A stretch of DNA of 64,000 nt, taken from Erythroxylum novogranatense. Lineage: Eukaryota; Streptophyta; Magnoliopsida; Malpighiales; Erythroxylaceae. How positions within the stretch are numbered: position 1 is the stretch's first letter; the number at the start of each line of letters is the position of its first letter. The notes beneath the pieces were generated by a model. The model worked only from the letters and a program-made list of their open reading frames with translations, searched no databases and was not told where the DNA came from. The stretch spans positions 76,533,887 to 76,597,886 of the forward strand of contig CM057225.1 in the NCBI GenBank assembly GCA_029891385.1, written 5' to 3'. Of this stretch, positions 24,190 to 34,690 are shown piece by piece. The translations under genes and the position numbers were made by a program.

Positions 24190-25690
24190 TGAGGAAGCTC
24201 TTCAAGACGAAGCTTGGGTGTTAGCCATGCAAGAAGAGCTGAACCAATTCACAAGGAATAACGTCTGGTCCTTAGTTCCAAAACCTCCTAAGAAATCCAT
24301 TATAGGAACAAGATGGGTTTTCAAGAATAAGTTAGACGAATCAGGAAGAGTGAGTCGTAATAAGGCCAGATTAGTAGCACAAGGTTACAATCAGCAAGAA
24401 GGAATAGACTACAACGAAACATATGCTCCAGTAGCGAGACTTGAAGCTATAAGGATTTTGTTGGCATATGCAATCATCACGATATAAAGTTGTTTCGATG
24501 GATGTTAAGAGTGCATTTCAATGGCTTTATAGACGAAGAAGTCTATGTGAAACAACCTCCGGCTTTGAAGATGTTAAAATCCAAATTATGTCTATAGACT
24601 TCACAAAGCCTTATATCGGCCTAAAGCAAGCCCCAGAGCTTGGTATGATCGTCTGAGTACCTTCTTAATAGAAAATGGTTTCAGCAGAGGTCAAGTTGAT
24701 AAGACGCTCTTTAGAAAGAGTTTTGAGAATGATTTTATCTTAGTACAGATCTCGTTGATGATATTATCTTTGGTGCTACTACAAAAGAGTTGTGTTTAAA
24801 GTTTGAGAGACTAATGAAAAGAGAATTTGAAATGAGTATGATGGGTGAATTAAAGTTCTTTATTAGGTTGCAAGTTGCTGCACTAAAGAGAAGATCTTCA
24901 TTCATCAATGTAAGTATGTGAAAGAGTTGTTGAATAAGTTTGACATGAATAATGTGAAGCCAATGGCAACTCCGATGCATCCTTCAAACCTTTTGTCGAA
25001 AGATGAACTTGGTAAGAAGGTGGATCAAACCCTATATAGAGGATGATCGGTTCTTTATTGTATCTTCTGACAAGTAGACCGATATTCTCATTCGAGTATG
25101 CTTGTGTGCAAGATTTCAAGCCGATCCTAGAGAATCTCATTTCTTCTTTTAAAAGAATTTTGAGATATCTCGCAGTACTACCGATCTTTGCTTAATGTTT
25201 GAGAAAGGTAAAGATTTCGGAGTTAATCGTATCTTGTGATGCGGACTATGCCGAGATAGAATCGAAAGAAAGAGCACAAGTAGAGGATGTCACTTTCTTG
25301 GAGGAAATCTAGTCTCTGGTCAAGCAAGAGACAAAGCTCAATTGCTCTATCAACCGTGAAGGTAATACATGTCCGCCGCAAGTCTTTGCTCACGAGACGC
25401 CGTGGATCAAGTATCGACTTGAAGACTATTCGATTAAGGAAAGGAGATTCCAATTTATTGCGACAACACCAAAGGTAATAAACCTGTCAAAGAATCCAAT
25501 TCAGATTCCGAGTAAAGCATATAGAAGCGGACATCATTTCTCGAGAGACTACGCTCGAGAAAGGTGGTGCTTCTAAAGTTCGCTGAAACAGAGCTTCAAT
25601 GGGCGGACATCTTCACTAAACCACCGAGTGAAGAACGCCGTAAGATAAGACGCAATCTCAATATGGTGATGCTAAATGAGCAGTTAGGCT
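24190..25690 (+). pseudogene. copia reverse transcriptase and RNase H
   Basis: The best preserved part, 24218-24487, reads [16 protein letters not shown] and [16 protein letters not shown] followed by [12 protein letters not shown], diagnostic of copia RT. VVSMDVKSAF (motif A, with catalytic Asp) lies near 24486 and IGLKQAPE near 24618. The YVDD-type motif region around 24745-24770 is damaged (a frameshift precedes DDIIFGATTKELC). The RNase H end reads LQWADIFTKP near 25598. Frame changes recur about every 100-200 bp in the second half. Confidence 0.85.
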
Positions 25691-25958
25691 AAAATAACGT
25701 GAGAAACTAACGGCGTTATACACAGTGAGTTACAGCTGGTAACTTTTCTCACAAGGAAGATTTTTGGAGGGAAATATCTGATAAACTCGAGGTTCTTAAT
25801 GATTCGAGAACCCATCAGTCCATAACCCTATAAGTAGACTAAATATGATAATATAGCAGTCTTTTCATCATCTTCTGACGATTCATTTCTACTTTACCAA
25901 TTCTCTCAAAATCTTCTCACTCAAAAGCTTTCCAGAAGATAATCTTTCACTCTATACA

Positions 25959-28251
25959 ATGGAAGCGGCAATGATTTATGGAAGACTTGTGAACTTTGAA
26001 TCACTAAGGGGTGACGACATGGATGTAGAACCTGAGATTATAAGAGCTGGCTGGAAGAACTTCTTTCATATACAAGAACCTGTCTATATAAATGAGGTAT
26101 ATGAGTTCTGGAAGAACGCTCGTCTTATAGAAGACACTATTGTATCCTCTGTGGATAGAATATCAGTTATTGTCACAAAGGATTTGATAAGGAAAGCAAC
26201 TGATTACCCATCCGTTGGTGAAAAACTGTCTACCAAGGCTGGATGGATGTCCTCAGTTGGAATGAAAGAAGAAGATGTCAAGAGGCAGCTCTATGGCACA
26301 AATGATTCAAGAGAAAGGAAGACATCAAATCTGATTCCAAAGGCTAGGGTTACGCATGCAATCTGCTCAATTGCATTCTTCCTAGAGTTGGTTCAAGGCA
26401 TTTGGTGACTACTTTAGACTAACAATGTCCATTCTTTCTTCTCAATCGAAATCCTATAGATCTACCCTTCTTAATCTTTCACTATATGGTTAAGGGTTAA
26501 AGGAAACTTCCAGCTTATCCTTATGGTATGATTTTGACGAGGATCTTTATGGAATCCAATGATTCGCTCGCACTAAGGTATAAGACTAACTGCTCGATGA
26601 AGAGCAAGATTGATGCTCATACTATTCGCCAATGGGTCTGAAAACAATAGACAAAGATCACGGCTCTTCAAAGAAACCAAGAACCGAGGGGAGCGATATT
26701 GAAGAAGACTCCTCCTCAAGTTCTCAATCGCTGTAAGTATCAAATCGCCTACTACCGAATTAAGGAGAGTGCTAGGAGACCTCTCATGAAAATGGCGAGT
26801 CCTCTTGTCATGCAGAAGTCAATCTCGAGGGCAAAGCAAAGTCGCCAAAGAGACAAGGAGAAAGTCTCTTGGCGAAGTTGTGAAGAAAGCCAAGAGATCT
26901 CCAAGAATCGGGACTCGAGGCAACAGGAAGAGAAGATTGCAAGAGAAAAAGGCGAGAAGAAACTTCTAAATCTTGTGCGACCAAAGCCACAAGATCCTTA
27001 GTCTCTATTCGGAAGAGGATACGGCTAGAAGATCTAAAGAGACCGAGAGGAAGAGAAAAGCAACATCTGTTAAAGGAAAATCTCCGTGAAGAAATCAGCA
27101 AAACTAAGCAAGCGGAGAAAAGACTAAGAAGGTTAGTCAAAAGAAGAGCATCTCAACTGCCGAGGACGTTAGTCTACAAAAGAGATCACGACTTCGCTCA
27201 AGTTGAAACAGTAAACCGAGCATTATGCAGTTCAAGAAATTCCTATTGCTCAACAAGAAAACCAAGGATGAAAGCACGGTTCATGAGACACTGGCATTAT
27301 AAAGGAGGAACCAGCAGAAGAATGGCGGTTCGAGACTTCTAAGGAACACAACTAGAAGCAATCGCAGATGCAGTTTGGCCGATGATGAACCAAGTCCAAG
27401 GTATATAACTACCGAAGTTCTTGAGGAAATATAGGTTGGAAATCAAATTGGTAGAAGTTATGACCAATCGAGCAATGCTATTATAATCGGTGTTGAACCA
27501 AGAACAAAATAGTAGCTCTGTGCAACCTATGTTGATTAATGGTATCACGTGGCGCTTACTAAATGAAAAGAGAAGTCTTTTACGATACCTTGAGGCTTCT
27601 TGATCATTTGCCATATCCTCAAGACGTCCACGCTCACTGGTGTACTATGTTCCCAATCACAGAGAACACGAGATAAAGGTTGTTCCAGATATTCAACCAA
27701 GGTGTCCAAAAGATTTTACAAAGGGAAAGTCAAAATTATTTCAAGATAATGTTGATGATGATCCGTCCGCAGATCGATTGTAGAAAAGTCGCGGAAAATT
27801 GATGAAGCATGCATTCTGCACAAGACCCGCATCAAGCGAGCCGCAGCCATACAAATCGCTCTAAGAAGGCCAAGAGGGGAAGTATAAAACAGAACATTTA
27901 TCGAGTTCCTTGTTCGACGAGTTCTTCAGATTAGCCCTTTGTCTAATACATCGCCTATCGAAGAACATGCCCTATCCTCGCAAGGAAGACAATTGTTGAC
28001 GCCGCCAGCCTTTTGATCTAAATCTTCCGAAGTCGCAACATTCATTCGCCCACCGACTTTTGAGATTAATGAAGACTACACTCCATCCTCGATGCCTATA
28101 CTACTACAATTCCTTTCGCCCTCCATCGCCAGGCGGATCAAGCCTCTTCGCCGATGAAGTCGATAGATTACGTGGTGAACTCAATGACATGAAGGAGACG
28201 GTGAATGATCTAAAGAAGATGATAGCGAATCGCCAAGAACCGAATCGATAA
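25959..28251 (+). pseudogene. Third reading frame after pol (Sirevirus env-like position)
   Basis: About 270 bp after pol a clean frame of 149 residues (25959-26408) begins MEAAMIYGRLVNFESL and has an acidic, aromatic-rich body without an obvious signal peptide. Past its stop, decayed continuation shows a Ser/acidic run (about 26676-26730) and a Lys/Arg-rich stretch (26820-26960). It ends with a heptad-like coiled coil, VDRLRGELNDMKETVNDL, at about 28160-28215. A third frame with coiled coils is known in Sireviruses, where it is called env-like. No transmembrane helix is visible here, so that name is positional only and function is unknown. Confidence 0.6.
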
Positions 28252-28407
28252 TCATTTTTATTATAACAAATAGGGGAGAGCAGGAAAAGAAGAAAATAAT
28301 CGTAAGAGGAGAGGATGTTCAGATGAAGAAGGTGTGACCACAATGCATTTAAGATAGGAAGAAGATAAGTTTTTTTGTTTCTTTTCTTGTATGTAATTTG
28401 TTATATT

Positions 28408-28419
28408 CAAAAGGGGAGA
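28408..28419 (+). promoter_or_regulatory. Polypurine tract of the Sirevirus-like element
   Basis: CAAAAGGGGAGA lies directly before the 3' LTR. A second similar run, TAGGGGAGAG, is at 28271-28280; repeated polypurine-like motifs near the 3' LTR are a known Sirevirus trait. Confidence 0.75.
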
Positions 28420-28420
28420 T

Positions 28421-29319
28421 TGTTAAGTCAAAATGACTTTACATAAAAATGATTTTGATGTATAACAAACATAGTGAGATCAAATACAAGAAAAACAAAA
28501 CGATCCTGACGATATCTGATTTAAGATGACATATACGAGCGAAGTTGACATGACTAAGTTTAAAAGTCAACACGACGCAGATGACACAAGACAATAAAAG
28601 ACGCAGACGCAAATGTAGATACTGACGCAGTAAACAAAAGCAGAACGTGACGCCGACGCAGACGTGAGACGCAGAAAAGAAACAGACGCAAGAGTCGGTT
28701 TGAGTTAGTTCTGAACTCAACTGATTAACTTTCTTTAAAGATTCAAGATTCAAGAATCAAGAAGCGCTAGAGACGAAGGCTATAAATACAAGTCGAAGTC
28801 GAAATGAAGTGCTTGCTTTTTTGAGAAAAATTACACAAAGCTAAAAAGCGATTAAGTGCGAATTAATTTGACGCTATCCTTCATAATGAGTGTTCAAATA
28901 TTTTCTGAAAAGAAAAGTAGTATGAGATAGCTGCAGAGGCTAAGTGTGAAAGAATACTGGTTGTAGAGACCAAGAGGCTCGTGAAAGAATATCAGTAATG
29001 TTTGAAGAGATAGTGAAATCTCGGAAGAAACTCGAGGATCGGACGTAGCCCACGGTTTGGGGTGAACCAGGATAAATCTGCGTGTCTACTACTCTCACTC
29101 TCTATCTCACTTTTAGTTTCAAAGTTGATCTTTATTTACTATTCATATACTTAGCATTGAAAAGTTTGATTAATCAGGATTAATAAGAATTCTGTAAAGA
29201 ATCTTAATTCTAACAAGTAATTCTAAAAGATATTCAAAATGGGGAATACACAATTCAACCCTCCTTCTCGTGCATTCTATTGTGTTTTTAAGTGCTGTAT
29301 TAACGTGTGATTCACTTCA
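28421..29319 (+). repeat. 3' LTR of the Sirevirus-like element
   Basis: It starts TGTTAAGTCAAAATG and ends CACTTCA, followed by the right TSD TCAGG (29320-29324). Confidence 0.85.
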
Positions 29320-29572
29320 TCAGGTACACCGATTAATGCACCCATATTGGGACAGTTCAGGCGCTCGGTCATAACACTGAAATAAAATGGAAAAAAATTG
29401 CGTGTACTCATTTCATATGCATTTGATTGAATTGTGGATTGGGAAAAAGGTTAAATGCCTTATATTTGTGTGATAATTGTTATGTGATATTTCTGAATGT
29501 GCTATTGTCATAATTTGTGAATTAATTGCATGATGCATGAATTGAGTGAACTATTGATGATGGTTCCTCACT

Positions 29573-29586
29573 GAGTTTGCAAACTC
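29573..29586. promoter_or_regulatory. Perfect 14-bp palindrome in the chromovirus 5' LTR
   Basis: GAGTTTGCAAACTC sits within CACTGAG...CTCACCC and is followed 25 bases later by TTATTTTTCAG. The same block occurs at 40216-40229 and, varied, in the other LTRs of the window. Confidence 0.7.
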
Positions 29587-29996
29587 ACCCAAAATTGCAA
29601 CTTATTTTTCAGTATCAAGAGAGTAGACTCCTAGCTCCAGAGAGAGATTTTTCCTGCCGTGTAGATCGTGTTGGCAAGAGAAGTCATGGCTCGCAGGTCA
29701 GTCAGCTAGGATTTTTGGGGGTGACCTAGTTAGGCTCTTGTTTTACCCTTCTTTTGAGTAATGTACAGACAGTGTAAGACTGATAGGAATGTAAATTTCT
29801 GCTTTTAATGAAATGACGTGGGAAATCAATTTGGTTTCAAAATTTAGTAATTTTTATATTATGGTTTTATTGATTATGATGCCATGGAAAGTAATATAGT
29901 GACTGCTCGTAGTTCTCCCTTATTGTAGGATATGTGTTGGATTGACCTACGGGCATTCCGGTATGTACCCTACGGTAAGGGGGCGCTACATTTAGG

Positions 29997-30008
29997 TGGT
30001 ATCAGAGC
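29997..30008 (+). promoter_or_regulatory. Primer-binding site of the chromovirus
   Basis: TGGTATCAGAGC, the exact plant initiator tRNA-Met site, starts six bases after the 5' LTR end at 29990. Confidence 0.9.
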
Positions 30009-30056
30009 ATGGTTTGGCATGTGTTGGGACTAGTAACTATTTAGGCTTGAATTACA

Positions 30057-31230
30057 GTGAGAAAAGTAGAAATTGATCAGAATCTTTGTTTTGGTTATAG
30101 GTCATCCGTTCTTGGTAATCAGATCGATCAATCAGCTGACCAAGGATCAGTCGGAGCTAGTAGGGAGTCATCGGTACCTCGTTCTGAGGAGTTGCCTCCT
30201 AGAGTTCCCGTGAGAAGGGAGAGGAGGTATGACAGATCGCGCAAGGTGGGGTCAGGACTTTACGACAAAGACAGACTCCCGAGGCCGAGGATGGTGGAGA
30301 GGACCGAGAGAGTCTTCGACCAGATGGACTGTGATTCAGATGAGAGATTTGACTATGCAGTATCTCTCCTTCAGGGCCCAGCTTATCAGTGGTGGAAGAC
30401 TGTCCCGGGCAGTACCACCAAGCCTTGTCTACTGACCTGAGAGGCTTTCTTGAGGGCATTTAGAGACAATTATATGCCCAAGGTGTACCTTGAGATGAAG
30501 ATGTAGGAGTTTCTAGAGTTGAGGCAGGGTAGGATGACAGTGGCAGAGTATGAGGTGAGGTTCAACGAGCTCATGGGATATGCTACTACTTTGATTTCCA
30601 CTGAGGCAGATAGGTGCAGAAGGTTCGAGAATGGCCTCAACTTGGAGATTCGCACTAGGTTGGCCCGATCTGATATGGGCACTTTTATTGAGCTGAGGGC
30701 TGCTGCAGTACGGGTTGAGCAGTTGATGAGACAGAACAAGGCTGAGATTGGTCAGGGGCCCAGGGGTAAAAGGTTAAGTGACAGCCATGGCAGTTCTAGC
30801 CGAGGCTTTAACAAGCGCCAGAACAGGACTGTCAGGTCATTGGGAGGAGCTAGACAGTTCGGATATAGGCAGAGAGGGAGGTTTGTTCAGACTAGCAGTG
30901 GCAGTGGCAGTGTTAAAGGTTCAGGGCAGATTCCTCCAGTTTGCGAGCATTGTGACAAAAGACATAGTGGGGAGTGCTGGCGATTGACTGGAGCCTGCCT
31001 TAGGTGTGGCTCCATGGATCATCAGATCAGGGATTGTCCTGTTACTATAGGAGCTCAATCTGCTATGACCGGGAGATCGGGCAGTAACACCACGTTGCAG
31101 CAAAGTCGGGGTGGTGGATCTGGACTGAGGGGCCGAGGTAGAGGCCAAGGCAGAGCTGAGGGATCCGTTGTGAGGACAGAGGGACTGGGCAGCCGACCGC
31201 AGTCCCAGGCTAGAGTCTATGCCATGACTC
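30057..31230 (+). pseudogene. Chromovirus gag with zinc knuckles
   Basis: Gag builds the particle and binds RNA. The frame from 30057 is weakly conserved at first, then shows ERVFDQMDCDSDERFDYAV and GPAYQWWKTV, the gypsy retrotransposon Gag core. It continues through two in-frame stops (TGA 30438-30440, TAG 30504-30506) to EVRFNELMGYATTLI and a GR/SG-rich basic region. Two zinc-binding clusters follow at about 30942-31038: CEHCDKRHSGEC and CLRCGSMDHQIRDC, the second a good CCHC knuckle. The true start is uncertain because the first 80 residues or so look frameshifted. Confidence 0.85.
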
Positions 31231-31871
31231 GGCAGGAGGCTCTAGATTCTCTAGATGTGGTAGCTGGTATACTTCTGATTTCTGATATTGAGGCATTTGC
31301 ATTGTTGGATCCAAGATCCACACATTCTTTTGTTGCACTGCATTTGGCATGTAGATTTCATGGGTATAGGGAGAGATTACTGTATGGACTAGAGGTGAGT
31401 ACACCTCTAGGTAGTACTACTGCATTGGGAGAGGTCTGCAAGGGGTGCTCGATCCAGATTGATCAAGCAATATTGAGTGCAAACTTGATAGTGTTACCAT
31501 TGAGAGAGATAGATGTGATTTTGGGAATGGACTGGCTTACTGCACATAGGGCCATCATGGACTGCTATACCAAGGAGGTCGTATTAAAGTCTCCTGGTCA
31601 GCCCAGAGCAGTGTTCAGAGGAGTTAGTCAGGCAGTGCCAGCCCGGATGATTTCTTTCCTTAGTACCCTGAGGTTGATGCAGGGAGGATGTGAGGCCTAT
31701 CTGGTCCATGTTATTGACACCAGAGTTGGGCAGAGTCAGCAGGACATTCCCGTGGTTAGGGAATTCTTGGATGTGTTTCCTGATGAGTTACCGGGTTTAC
31801 CGCCACATCGGGAAACAGAGTTCACGATTGACCTCGTTCCGGGTGCAGCTCCTATATCCATACCTCCATAG
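31231..31871 (+). pseudogene. Chromovirus aspartic protease region
   Basis: It continues in frame from gag. The expected catalytic D-S/T-G followed by THSF is read as DPRSTHSFV at 31308-31334: the Asp remains but the next two residues are changed, so the enzyme would be inactive. VILGMDWLTAHRAIMDC near 31517 is the conserved C-terminal protease motif. PVVREFLDVFPDELPGLPP near 31750 links to RT. The frame ends at an in-frame TAG at 31869-31871. Confidence 0.85.
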
Positions 31872-33134
31872 AGGATGGCACCTGTGGAACTGAGGGAGCT
31901 GAAGGCTCAGCTGCAAGAGCTATTAGAGAAGGGATTTATCAGGCCCAGTGTCTCGCCTTGGGGAGCGCCAATATTGTTTGTGAAGAAGAAGGATGGGACT
32001 CTGAGATTGTGTATCAATTATAGGCAGCTGAATCGGGTGACAGTGAAGAATAAGTATCCACTGCCTAGGATCGATGACTTGTTTGATCAGTTGCAGGGAG
32101 CTCAGGTGTTCACTAAGTTGGATTTGAGATCTGGGTATTTTTAGCTGAAGATAGCAGAGGCTGATGTGCCTAAGAGTGCCTTCAGGAGCAGGTATGGGCC
32201 TTTCGAGTTTCTAGTGATGCCGTTTGGGTTGACTAATGCCCCGGCAGCTTTTATGGCCTTGATGAATAAGGTCTTTCAGCCCTACCTGGATCAGTTTGTT
32301 ATTGTATTCATTGATGACATATTGGTGTATTCGAGGAGTAAACAGGAGCATGCTGAGCATTTGAGGATTGTTTTACAGCTTATGAGGGAGAAGCAACTTT
32401 ATGCCAAATTCAGTAAATGTGAATTTTGGCTAGATGAGGTAGTATTTCTGGGACACATAGTGAATGGAGAGGGTATTCAGGTGGATCCTCACAAGATTGA
32501 GGCAGTGTTGAAGTGGGAGACTCCTAGGAATGTGTCTGAGATTCGAAGTTTCCTAAGATTAGCCGGTTATTACCGAAGGTTTGTCGAGGGGTTCTCATTG
32601 ATCTCAGCCCCTCTGACAAAGCTTCTGAGAAAGAATGTACCATCCAGATGGACTGAGGAATGCCAGGAGAGCTTTGATGAGCTGAAACACCGGTTGACCA
32701 CTGCACCAATGTTGGGTATTCCATCTGGGACTGGAGGTTATGAGGTGTATAGCGATGCATCGCATCAGGGATTGGGGTGTGTGTTGATGCAGCATGGTAG
32801 AGTGATTGCTTATGCCTCGAGACAGTTGAGGTCTCACGAGGCAAACTCTCTAGTGCATGATTTGGAGTTATCTGCAGTTGTTTTTGCCCTAAAGATTTGG
32901 AGACATTACTTGTATGGTGAGACATTTCAGATTTTCACTGATCATAAGAGTTTGAGGTATTTGTTGAGTCAGAGAGACTTGAATTTGAGACAGAGGAGAT
33001 GGATAGAGCTACTAAAGGACTATGACTGTACGATTGAGTACCATCTAGGAAAGGCCAATGTAGTGGCGGATGCGTTGAGCAGGAAGTCTCACATCAGAGC
33101 AACTCAGATTCAGTATGGAGATTGCCTAATTTGA
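31872..33134 (+). pseudogene. Chromovirus reverse transcriptase and RNase H
   Basis: RT copies the element RNA and RNase H removes it. RT motifs in order: [41 protein letters not shown] (motif A) near 32111, an in-frame TAG at 32142-32144, [20 protein letters not shown], and the active site [10 protein letters not shown] with FIDD at 32307-32318. RNase H shows [12 protein letters not shown] near 32742, YASRQL, the [18 protein letters not shown] block, [10 protein letters not shown] near 32935 and ADALSRK near 33067. Catalytic residues appear intact. A one-base shift near 33117-33125 breaks the frame. Confidence 0.93.
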
Positions 33135-34459
33135 TTCAGTTAAGAGCTTTAAATGTGCAGTTGAATCTGGAGCAGGATGGGGCTTTGGTAGCCACTCTGA
33201 GGCTCAGAACGATGCTACACGATAGGATCAGGAGAGTTCAGGACAAGGATCCTGCTATGGTGAAACTGATTGAGAGAGTGAAGTCTAATTTGAATTCTGA
33301 TTTTGAGTTGAGAGATGGGACATTATGGATGGGTCAGAGACTTTGTGTGCCTGATGTGGATGATTTGAGGCGTGAGATTCTGTAGGAGGCGCATATAGCC
33401 GCCTATGCTATGAATCCTAGTACTACCAAGATGTATAACACTCTTAAGCCACATTTCTGGTGGCCCAGCATGAAGAAACAGGTGGCAGAGTATGTTTCTA
33501 GATGTATGACGTGCCAGCTGGTTAAAGCTGGGCACCAGGCTCCAGTGGAGAAATTACATTCGTTGCCCATTCCGGAGTGGAAATGGGAACGAATTACTAT
33601 GAATTTTATTATGGGGTTGCCTAGGACACCGAGGCAGTATGATGCTATCTGGGTCATAGTGGACCGGTTAACTAAATCGGCCCATTTCTTACTAGGGAGG
33701 GAGAACAACACACTTGATCAGTTGGCCCAAAAGTATGTGACTGAGATAGTGAGACTGCATGGGGTCCCGGTATCTATAGTCTCAGACAGGGATCCTAGAT
33801 TTACTTCGAGGTTCTGAAAGAGTCTGCAGTCTGCTATGGGCACCAGGTTAAATTTTAGTACAGCTTTTCATCCTCAGACAGATGGGCAGAGTGAGAGGAC
33901 GATTAAGACTGCTGAGGATATGTTTCGGGCCTATGTATTGGAGTTTAGAGGAGCATAGGATCAGTATTTGGCTTTGATTGAGATTGCATATAATAATCAT
34001 TATCATAGTAGTATCGGGATGGCACCATATGAGGCTTTCTATGGGAGACAGTGTCGATCGTCTCTCTATTGGGATGAAGAGGGTGTGAGGATGATTGAGG
34101 GCCCAGAGCTGATTCAGGATACTGTGGATAAGGTAAAACTGATTCGGAGTCGCATTAAAGTGGCTCAGGATAGACAGAAGAGTTATTTGGATCAGCATCA
34201 GAGAGAGATAGAGTATTATGTGGGAGACAGAGTTTTCCTCCGAGTATCACCATGGAGAGGAGTATTGAGATTTAGCAAGAAGGGCAAATTAAGCCCTAGG
34301 TACATTGGTCCATATGAGATTATCGAGAGGATACGACCTTTGGCATATAAGTTGGCATTGCCGAGTGAGATGTCTCAGTTACATAATGTTTTTCATGTGA
34401 GTATGCTCCGACGGTATCGATCGAATCCGACACATGTCATATCGGCTCAAGAGATTTAG
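33122..34459 (+). pseudogene. Chromovirus integrase
   Basis: Integrase inserts the cDNA. The N-terminal zinc region (about 33386-33545) reads HFWWPSMKKQV and CMTCQLVKAGHQAP, but the second His of HHCC looks replaced (AYAMNPST). The catalytic core shows DAIWVIVDRLTKSAHF near 33640, VSDRDPRF near 33778 and [10 protein letters not shown] near 33868. The GPY/F segment YIGPYEIIERI with HNVFHVSMLRRY follows (34300-34415). In-frame stops are at 33383-33385, 33815-33817, 33956-33958 and 34457-34459, otherwise one frame throughout. Confidence 0.92.
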
Positions 34460-34690
34460 GTGGCTAGCAATCTGAGTTATATTGAGGAGCCGGTCCAGAT
34501 TGTGGGATCTCAGGTCAAGCAGTTGAGGGATAGGATTATTCCATTGGTAAAAGTCTTATGGAGGAACCACTCAACTGAGGAAGCAACTTGGGAGACAGTA
34601 GAGCATATAAGGAGACAGTATCCTCATCTATTCGACCATACAGGTAAAAATTTTGAGGACGAAATTTTTATTAGGAGAGGAGAATTGTAA
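34460..34690 (+). pseudogene. Chromodomain-like C-terminal tail of integrase
   Basis: In frame with integrase after the TAG at 34457-34459. The segment reads LSYIEEPVQIV, then VKVLWRNHSTEEATWETVEH and YPHLF, the usual chromodomain-like ending of Tekay/Del chromoviruses, which is thought to guide insertion toward particular chromatin. The frame ends at 34688-34690, overlapping the LTR start by a few bases. Confidence 0.85.
34670..34684 (+). promoter_or_regulatory. Polypurine tract of the chromovirus
   Basis: The purine-rich TAGGAGAGGAGAA lies right before TGTAACATTCC, the 3' LTR start at 34686. Confidence 0.75.

Larger units (their letters stand above)
20105..29319 (+). mobile_element. Sirevirus-like Ty1/copia element, 9.2 kb, nested in the 5' LTR
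   Basis: It is bounded by TCAGG at 20100-20104 and 29320-29324. LTRs of about 900 bp (20105-21009 and 28421-29319) start TGTTAAGTC and end CACTTCA. The interior has a PBS, gag, integrase before RT, RNase H, and then a further 2.7 kb holding a third reading frame. The order INT-RT-RH marks Ty1/copia; total size and the extra frame after pol fit the Sirevirus (SIRE) lineage. The coding region is broken by many small indels and stops. Confidence 0.85.
17092..29990 (+). repeat. 5' LTR of the chromovirus, interrupted by a Sirevirus-like element
   Basis: It is the same sequence as 34686-40633 apart from their separate insertions. It contains a GC-rich island at about 18060-18210, an antisense LINE tail (18623-19555), a donor-like box at 19661-19670, 46-bp hairpin units from 19985, the insertion at 20105-29319, a perfect palindrome at 29573-29586 and an acceptor-like TTTTTCAG ending at 29612. 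Confidence 0.85.

Noticed and set aside
32524..32925. 133-residue minus-strand frame in the chromovirus RT
   Set aside because: Shadow of the RT/RNase H frame.
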